Below are positions 6,668-10,406 of a DNA stretch of 10,406 nucleotides, one piece after another. Where the stretch lies: contig JACMLI010000148.1 in the NCBI GenBank assembly GCA_014379705.1, positions 1 through 10,406 on the forward strand, given 5' to 3'. The position numbers and the translations under genes are program-made. How positions within the stretch are numbered: position 1 is the first letter of the stretch; the number at the start of each line of letters is the position of its first letter. This DNA is from Gemmatimonadaceae bacterium (lineage in GTDB: Bacteria; Gemmatimonadota; Gemmatimonadetes; Gemmatimonadales; Gemmatimonadaceae). Below the pieces are notes generated by a model. The model searched no databases. It saw only the letters and a program-made list of their open reading frames with translations, and was not told where the DNA came from.

Positions 6668-7296
6668 CACGAGCGGGCCACGGGCTTGCCGATCCGTGAT
6701 TCCTCGCCCCGCCGCAGGCGCCCGATGTTGGCCCGGTGCGTGTAGATCACGAACAGCGCGACGAGCGCACTCAGCGCGGTCAGGTACGACGCCGGACCAT
6801 AGAGGATGCTGGCGGCTGCCGCGAGCGCCACGCTGCCCACGATCGACCCTAACGACACGAAGCGCGTGAGCGCCACCGTCGTCACGAACACCAGCAGCGC
6901 GACGGCGTACGCACCAGGCGACAGCGCCAGGAACACGCCCGATGCCGTCGCCACGCCCTTCCCGCCCCCCTTCAGCGCCCCGAAGTACGGCCGCACGTGG
7001 CCAAGGATCGCCACCACGCCAAAGGCCGCCGGCCACCACGGACTCGACCCCGGCACGAACCAGTTTGCGAAGAACCAGGTCGGAACCGCGCCCTTCGCCG
7101 CGTCGAGCAGCAACACCGCGACGGCCGCCGGCGCGCCGAGCGTGCGATAGACGTTGGTCGCCCCGAGGTTTCCGGAGCCGTGCTTCCGCAGATCGATCCC
7201 CTTGAGCAGCCGACCAGCGAGGTAGGCGTGCGGCGTCGAGCCAACGAGATACGCAACCACGATCCCCAGGCCTCCCCACAGCCAGGGAGCGGTCAC
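6667..7296 (-). CDS. plsY: Acyl-phosphate:glycerol-3-phosphate acyltransferase
   Basis: PlsY is an inner-membrane enzyme that moves an acyl group from acyl-phosphate to glycerol-3-phosphate, giving lysophosphatidic acid. The product is 209 residues with about five hydrophobic spans. Family motifs are GSTPHAYLAG (19-28), HGSGNLGATNVYR (39-51), LLDAAKGAVP (63-72) and GHVRPYFGALKGGGKGVAT (99-117). The last normally reads K-G-G-K-G, and here there is one extra glycine (K-G-G-G-K-G, 109-114). The GTG at 7294-7296 is chosen because GGAAGG lies four bases upstream, the first membrane span begins at once, and it overlaps the der stop as GTGA. The longer frame upstream is der shadow. It ends one base into gpsA, which supplies its acceptor substrate. 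Confidence 0.96.
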   Translation of the reverse strand: MTAPWLWGGLGIVVAYLVGSTPHAYLAGRLLKGIDLRKHGSGNLGATNVYRTLGAPAAVAVLLLDAAKGAVPTWFFANWFVPGSSPWWPAAFGVVAILGHVRPYFGALKGGGKGVATASGVFLALSPGAYAVALLVFVTTVALTRFVSLGSIVGSVALAAAASILYGPASYLTALSALVALFVIYTHRANIGRLRRGEESRIGKPVARS

Positions 7297-8600
7297 GCGG
7301 CCTTCCGTCGCATCACCACCCGCAATGGATTGCCCGTGAAGCCCCACGACTCGCGGAATCCGTTGTGCAGGTAACGGATGTAGTGCTCCTGCACGAGGTC
7401 CGGGTGATTGCTGAACACGGCAATGGTCGGCGGTGCGATCTCGACCTGCGTGGCGTACATCAGGCGAATCTCGCGCCCTGCCGCCTGCGGCGGCTGCCGC
7501 CGGGCCAGCAGTTCCTCGAGCCGCTTGTTCACCTGCGACGTCGTGATGCGCTTGCTGCGCTCCGCCTCGACCTCGAGGATCACGTCGAGCACCTTCGTCA
7601 CGCGCTGGCCCGTCTTCGCCGAGGTGTAGAGGAAGGGGATGAAGTTGAGGAACGGGGCCTTCTCGCGCGCCTCCTTCTCGAACTTCGCTGCCGTCTTGTC
7701 GTCCTTGTCGACGAGGTCCCACTTGTTCACGATCACGATCAGCGCTCGCCCCGCGTCCCAGGCGAGGTTCGCGATCTTGAGGTCCTGCACGTGCATGCCA
7801 TCGAGCCCGTCGATGACGAGGCAGCAGATCTCGGCGCGCTCGATCGCGCGCCGCGAGCGCAGGCTCGAATAGAACTCGATCCCATCGTCCACCTTCGATT
7901 GCCGCCGCAGGCCCGCGGTGTCCACGAAGATGAGGTCGCGGCCATGGTACTTCATGGGCGAGTCGATCGCATCACGCGTCGTGCCCGCGACTTCCGAGAC
8001 CACGAGTCGGTCCTCGCCAAGCAGCCGGTTCACGAAGCTCGACTTGCCGACGTTCGGCCGCCCGATGACGGCGACACGCAGGCTCTCCTCGTCTTCCGCC
8101 GGAAGCGACGGGATGCTCTGCACGAGCCGATCGAGCAGGTCTCCCGACTGCTTGCCGCTGATCGCCGACACGGGCATCGGGTCCCCGGCGCCGAGGGCGA
8201 AGAACTCGTAGTAGTCGGTGGACTTCACGTCGTCGGCCTTGTTGGCCGCCACGATGAAGGGCTTCCCGGCCTCGCGCAGCATGGTCGCGATGCGCTCATC
8301 TATCGGGTGTAGCCCCGCCTTTGTATCGACCACAAAGACGAGGAGATCCGCTTCTTCGATCGCCTGCTCGACTTGTCGTCGGATCTCCACGTCCATCGCC
8401 CCGCGGGCGTCGTCGGTGATGCCCCCGGTGTCCACGAGCCAGAAGGCAGAACCCGCCCATTCGGCGCGCGCGAAGTGACGATCGCGGGTCGTGCCCGCCT
8501 CGTCGCTCACGATCGCCGCCTGATGGCCCACGATGCGGTTGAACAGGGCGCTCTTGCCGACATTCGGCCGCCCAACGAGGGCTACAACTGGGAGGCTCAT
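7293..8600 (-). CDS. der: Ribosome biogenesis GTPase Der (EngA)
   Basis: Der is an essential GTPase with two tandem G domains that acts in assembly of the large ribosomal subunit. The product is 435 residues, the usual size. G domain 1 shows GRPNVGKSALF (10-20), the DTGG switch (57-60) and NKAD (120-123). G domain 2 shows GRPNVGKSSFV (180-190), DTAGLRR (227-233) and NKWD (292-295). A KH-like C-terminal domain follows (about 350-435), ending in NPLRVVMRRK. The ATG at 8598-8600 overlaps the stop of the DUF512 gene (ATGA), and GGGAG lies nine bases upstream. The stop overlaps the plsY GTG (GTGA). All key residues are present and nothing is truncated. Confidence 0.98.
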   Translation of the reverse strand: MSLPVVALVGRPNVGKSALFNRIVGHQAAIVSDEAGTTRDRHFARAEWAGSAFWLVDTGGITDDARGAMDVEIRRQVEQAIEEADLLVFVVDTKAGLHPIDERIATMLREAGKPFIVAANKADDVKSTDYYEFFALGAGDPMPVSAISGKQSGDLLDRLVQSIPSLPAEDEESLRVAVIGRPNVGKSSFVNRLLGEDRLVVSEVAGTTRDAIDSPMKYHGRDLIFVDTAGLRRQSKVDDGIEFYSSLRSRRAIERAEICCLVIDGLDGMHVQDLKIANLAWDAGRALIVIVNKWDLVDKDDKTAAKFEKEAREKAPFLNFIPFLYTSAKTGQRVTKVLDVILEVEAERSKRITTSQVNKRLEELLARRQPPQAAGREIRLMYATQVEIAPPTIAVFSNHPDLVQEHYIRYLHNGFRESWGFTGNPLRVVMRRKAA

Positions 8601-9898
8601 GTGGAGGCGCTCCCGGCGCCGGCGAGGGTTCCTTCGTGCTGCAACACGTCGATGAAGTCGTAAGAGGGAAACACCGGCATCGGCAGCGAGCTGCGGACGT
8701 CCTCGAATGTGGCATCGTCGAGGAAGATGCCGTCGTCGTTGATCGTCTCGGCCGGGATAAGAGCGGCGTCGAGGTCCGTGCGCCCGGCAAGGGCGCGTGA
8801 GATGTCAGCGCCGACCAGCAGGCCTGCCGTGGTCGTCGTTGGGCCGAACAGCGAGTTCTCGACGGCGATCATCTCGAACTCGGCGCCCGTCGCGCGGTGC
8901 AGCTGGCCGAGGAGTCCGGGCATGAGATCGCGCATGGCGAGCCCGGTGACGACGCCGATGCGACGTCCATCGAGTCGTGGCAACTCCGCGAGGCCTTCGT
9001 GCACGCGTCCACGCAACAACGTCACGGCACCCACGCCGTTCTCGACCTGCGCGAAATCGCCGTAGTGCTCAGCCTCGGGCAACGGTACGCCCGCGAGGAG
9101 GTAGAGCTCGTCGGAGCCGTAGACCCAGTTGTGGCCACGCTCGGACAGCGCGCGCCGCGCCCAGCGTTCTGTCACGTCCACCAGGGCATGCGCGCGGGAA
9201 GCGTCCATCGACTGGCCCGTGTAGAGATGCGAGAACTGCGTGAGCCCCACGGGCACGATGGCCACGGAAAGGCAGCCATCCCGGAACGACCAGAGGTCAC
9301 TCAAAGAGGCCTCGAGCACGTCTCCATCGTTGAGCCCCGGCACGATCACCATCTGCCCGTGAAACTGGATTCCCCCGTCGACCAGCCGCGTGAGCTGCTC
9401 GACGATGTTCGGGACGCGCGGGTTGTTGAGAAGCTTCTTGCGCGCCTCCCACGGCGAGGCATGCACCGAGACGTACAGGGGCGAGAGTCGGTACTCCAGG
9501 ATGCGGGCGAAGTCGCGATCCTTGAGGTTGCTCAGCGTGGCGAAGTTGCCGTAGGCGAACGAGAGCCGGTAGTCGTCGTCGCGGATGTAGAGCGGCTTGC
9601 GGAGCCCCTTGGGGAGTCCCTCGATGAAGCAGAACTCGCACCGGTTGGCGCATCGCCGGACCGTCGGGGGCTCGAGCTCGACGCCCAGGGGTTCGCCCTC
9701 TGGGCGCTCGATGTCGAAGATGACGGCCTCGCCCGAAGGCTGGACCACCTCGATCTCGAGGGTGTCGTCCGCCGTGAGGAACTCCCAATCGAGGAAGTCG
9801 TCGATGGCGCGCCCATTGACGGCCCGTATCTCGGTCCCGGGCACGATCTCAATTTCGTGGGCGATACTTCCGGGGAGAACCCGAGCAACGCGAACCAT
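8597..9898 (-). CDS. DUF512 / radical-SAM-like protein with N-terminal PDZ-like domain
   Basis: The product is 433 residues. Residues about 1-75 resemble a PDZ domain (VLPGSIAHE, GTEIRAVNGRAIDDF). A CANRCEFCF motif (Cys83, Cys87, Cys90; C-x3-C-x2-C) follows, the typical iron-sulphur ligand set of radical-SAM enzymes. The barrel contains SVHAS (144-148) and VIVPGLNDG (184-192). The C-terminal half (about 210-420) fits DUF512, with ENSLFGPTTTTAGLL (347-361) and GIFLDDATFEDV (390-401) near the end. Family members lie next to der in several phyla, as here, but the substrate is not known to me. The ATG at 9896-9898 has an AAGGAA five bases upstream and starts the PDZ homology. A longer frame to 10009 would run back through the candidate promoter. 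It is the first gene of the operon and ends by overlapping der (ATGA). Confidence 0.93.
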   Translation of the reverse strand: MVRVARVLPGSIAHEIEIVPGTEIRAVNGRAIDDFLDWEFLTADDTLEIEVVQPSGEAVIFDIERPEGEPLGVELEPPTVRRCANRCEFCFIEGLPKGLRKPLYIRDDDYRLSFAYGNFATLSNLKDRDFARILEYRLSPLYVSVHASPWEARKKLLNNPRVPNIVEQLTRLVDGGIQFHGQMVIVPGLNDGDVLEASLSDLWSFRDGCLSVAIVPVGLTQFSHLYTGQSMDASRAHALVDVTERWARRALSERGHNWVYGSDELYLLAGVPLPEAEHYGDFAQVENGVGAVTLLRGRVHEGLAELPRLDGRRIGVVTGLAMRDLMPGLLGQLHRATGAEFEMIAVENSLFGPTTTTAGLLVGADISRALAGRTDLDAALIPAETINDDGIFLDDATFEDVRSSLPMPVFPSYDFIDVLQHEGTLAGAGSAST

Positions 9899-9980
9899 GG
9901 TGCTTCCTTGGGGAACTCCCGTCGCGACACACGCGCGAGACGGACCTGCCCCACGGCCTGCGGGGAGATCGACCTCAAGG

Positions 9981-10009
9981 AACCTAGCAGGTTCGCGGTC
10001 GGATATCAA
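9981..10009 (-). promoter_or_regulatory. Candidate promoter of the DUF512-der-plsY-gpsA operon
   Basis: On the minus strand TTGATA (plus-strand 10004-10009, five of six matches to the -35 consensus) and TAGGTT (9981-9986) are 17 bases apart. A TGC just before the second box resembles an extended -10. The start would fall near 9974, giving a leader of about 75 bases to the DUF512 ATG. It lies between the hairpin at 10070-10095 and the gene, where a promoter is expected. The weak -10 keeps confidence moderate. Confidence 0.45.
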
Positions 10010-10054
10010 TGTCAGACATACACTTCAGGCCCTTCACCGCAGGCGTTCCTGAAG

Positions 10055-10095
10055 CGCTTTACATGCAAAGCGGACCGGTCTCGCGACCGGTCCGC
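10055..10095 (-). terminator. Hairpin terminator of the right-edge gene
   Basis: GCGGACCGGTC (10070-10080) and GACCGGTCCGC (10085-10095) form a perfect 11-bp stem with a TCGC loop. On the minus strand the stem is followed by TTTGCATG, a short T run. It begins about 26 bases after the TAG of the FxLYD-like gene, so it probably ends that gene. A second, smaller hairpin (10055-10060 with 10067-10072) shares bases with its lower stem. Confidence 0.65.
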
Positions 10096-10121
10096 CCGTT
10101 CCGCTCGTTAGGTGCCGGCGG

Positions 10122-10406
10122 CTACATGCCCGTGAATGGCGCGTACTTGAACGCCACGATCCCTGCCCCCTCGACTTCCACGCGGAAGGACTTCGAACCC
10201 TTCGCCGCGATCGCGGAAACCGGGGCGTCCTTCGTCGCAATGACCTTTCCGGTCACGTCGAGGAACTCGAACTTCACCGTGTAGTCAGCCGGCGCATCAC
10301 CGAGATTGTCCACGGTGCCGGCGAGGACGTGCTTGTCGCCGTCGTGGCTCCAGAGGTTGAAGGCGATCTTCGCCTTCGCGTCCTGGAAGCGGTTGAAGTA
10401 CTTGAG
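10122..10406 (-). CDS. C-terminal part of an FxLYD-like domain protein (partial)
   Basis: The minus-strand frame is open from the window edge to a TAG at 10122-10124, giving the last 94 residues of a longer protein. It begins with a basic/aromatic stretch (LKYFNRFQDAK) and continues with a beta-sandwich-like segment: VLAGTVDNLGDAPADYTVKF, then FLDVTGKVIAT, SAIAAKGSKSFRVEV and a closing AFKYAPFTGM. The pattern (G-x-V-x-N-x-G, then F-x-x-x-D-x-x-G-x-V, then A-x-G-x-x-x-F) fits the FxLYD-type domain found at the ends of secreted or membrane-linked proteins. An apparent internal start (GTG at 10311-10313) is inside the domain and is not believed to be the real start. Function is unknown; its 5' part lies outside the window. 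Confidence 0.7.
   Translation of the reverse strand, partial: LKYFNRFQDAKAKIAFNLWSHDGDKHVLAGTVDNLGDAPADYTVKFEFLDVTGKVIATKDAPVSAIAAKGSKSFRVEVEGAGIVAFKYAPFTGM

Noticed and set aside
4977..6869. Very long plus-strand frame of 630 residues
   Set aside because: It is opposite surE, the MerR-like gene, gpsA and part of plsY, all of which show intact family motifs. The frame is Arg/Ser/Pro-rich with no recognisable domain, a usual shadow in GC-rich DNA.
8897..10111. Plus-strand frame of 404 residues
   Set aside because: It is antisense to the DUF512 gene, which has an intact cysteine motif and operon overlaps. No domain was recognised in the plus-strand translation.

Overview
The window is GC-rich bacterial chromosomal DNA (about two thirds G+C by eye). 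It carries a long minus-strand gene cluster and one isolated plus-strand gene. No selenocysteine genes, CRISPR, insertion sequence or phage structural genes were seen. The gene order (DUF512/radical-SAM protein, der, plsY, gpsA, MerR-type regulator, surE, pcm, then acylphosphatase and apt), with high GC and Shine-Dalgarno-type starts, suggests an environmental bacterium. Gemmatimonadota is my best guess, from remembered gene order and protein flavour and not from any search.

Layout from right to left (direction of transcription of most genes): the right edge holds the 3' end of a minus-strand gene with an FxLYD-like C-terminal domain (10122 to the edge), followed by a strong hairpin that probably ends it. 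A candidate promoter near 9981-10009 then starts a tightly packed series: DUF512/radical-SAM protein (8597-9898), der (7293-8600), plsY (6667-7296), gpsA (5672-6667) and a MerR-like regulator (5286-5675). These five overlap by 1-4 bases at every junction, implying translational coupling. After 33 bases come surE (4491-5252) and pcm (3856-4506), which overlap by 16 bases. Then come a long acidic low-complexity protein of unknown function (2594-3808), acylphosphatase (2302-2577) and apt (1769-2296). A tRNA-Arg(CCT) gene (1624-1697) lies 71 bases beyond apt, perhaps with its own promoter.

The only plus-strand gene (1135-1557) encodes a small, very basic protein built from two AP2/ERF-like DNA-binding units. 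It has its own candidate promoter, whose -10 box sits between the arms of a 7-bp inverted repeat, and a strong hairpin terminator that it shares back-to-back with the tRNA. Divergent from it is a minus-strand gene for a single-pass membrane TPR protein of the YfgM/TPR_21 type (294-947), closed by a clear intrinsic terminator (about 224-253). The first 290 bases hold no convincing gene.

Functionally the cluster joins ribosome assembly (Der, and probably the DUF512 protein), phospholipid precursor synthesis (GpsA makes glycerol-3-phosphate and PlsY acylates it), purine salvage and nucleotide turnover (Apt, SurE), acyl-phosphate turnover (AcyP) and protein damage repair (Pcm). PlsY uses acyl-phosphate, so an acylphosphatase in the same transcription unit is thematically consistent but is not proof of a link. 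The least understood items are the tandem AP2 protein with its operator-like promoter, the acidic Trp-motif protein, and the DUF512 protein coupled to der.
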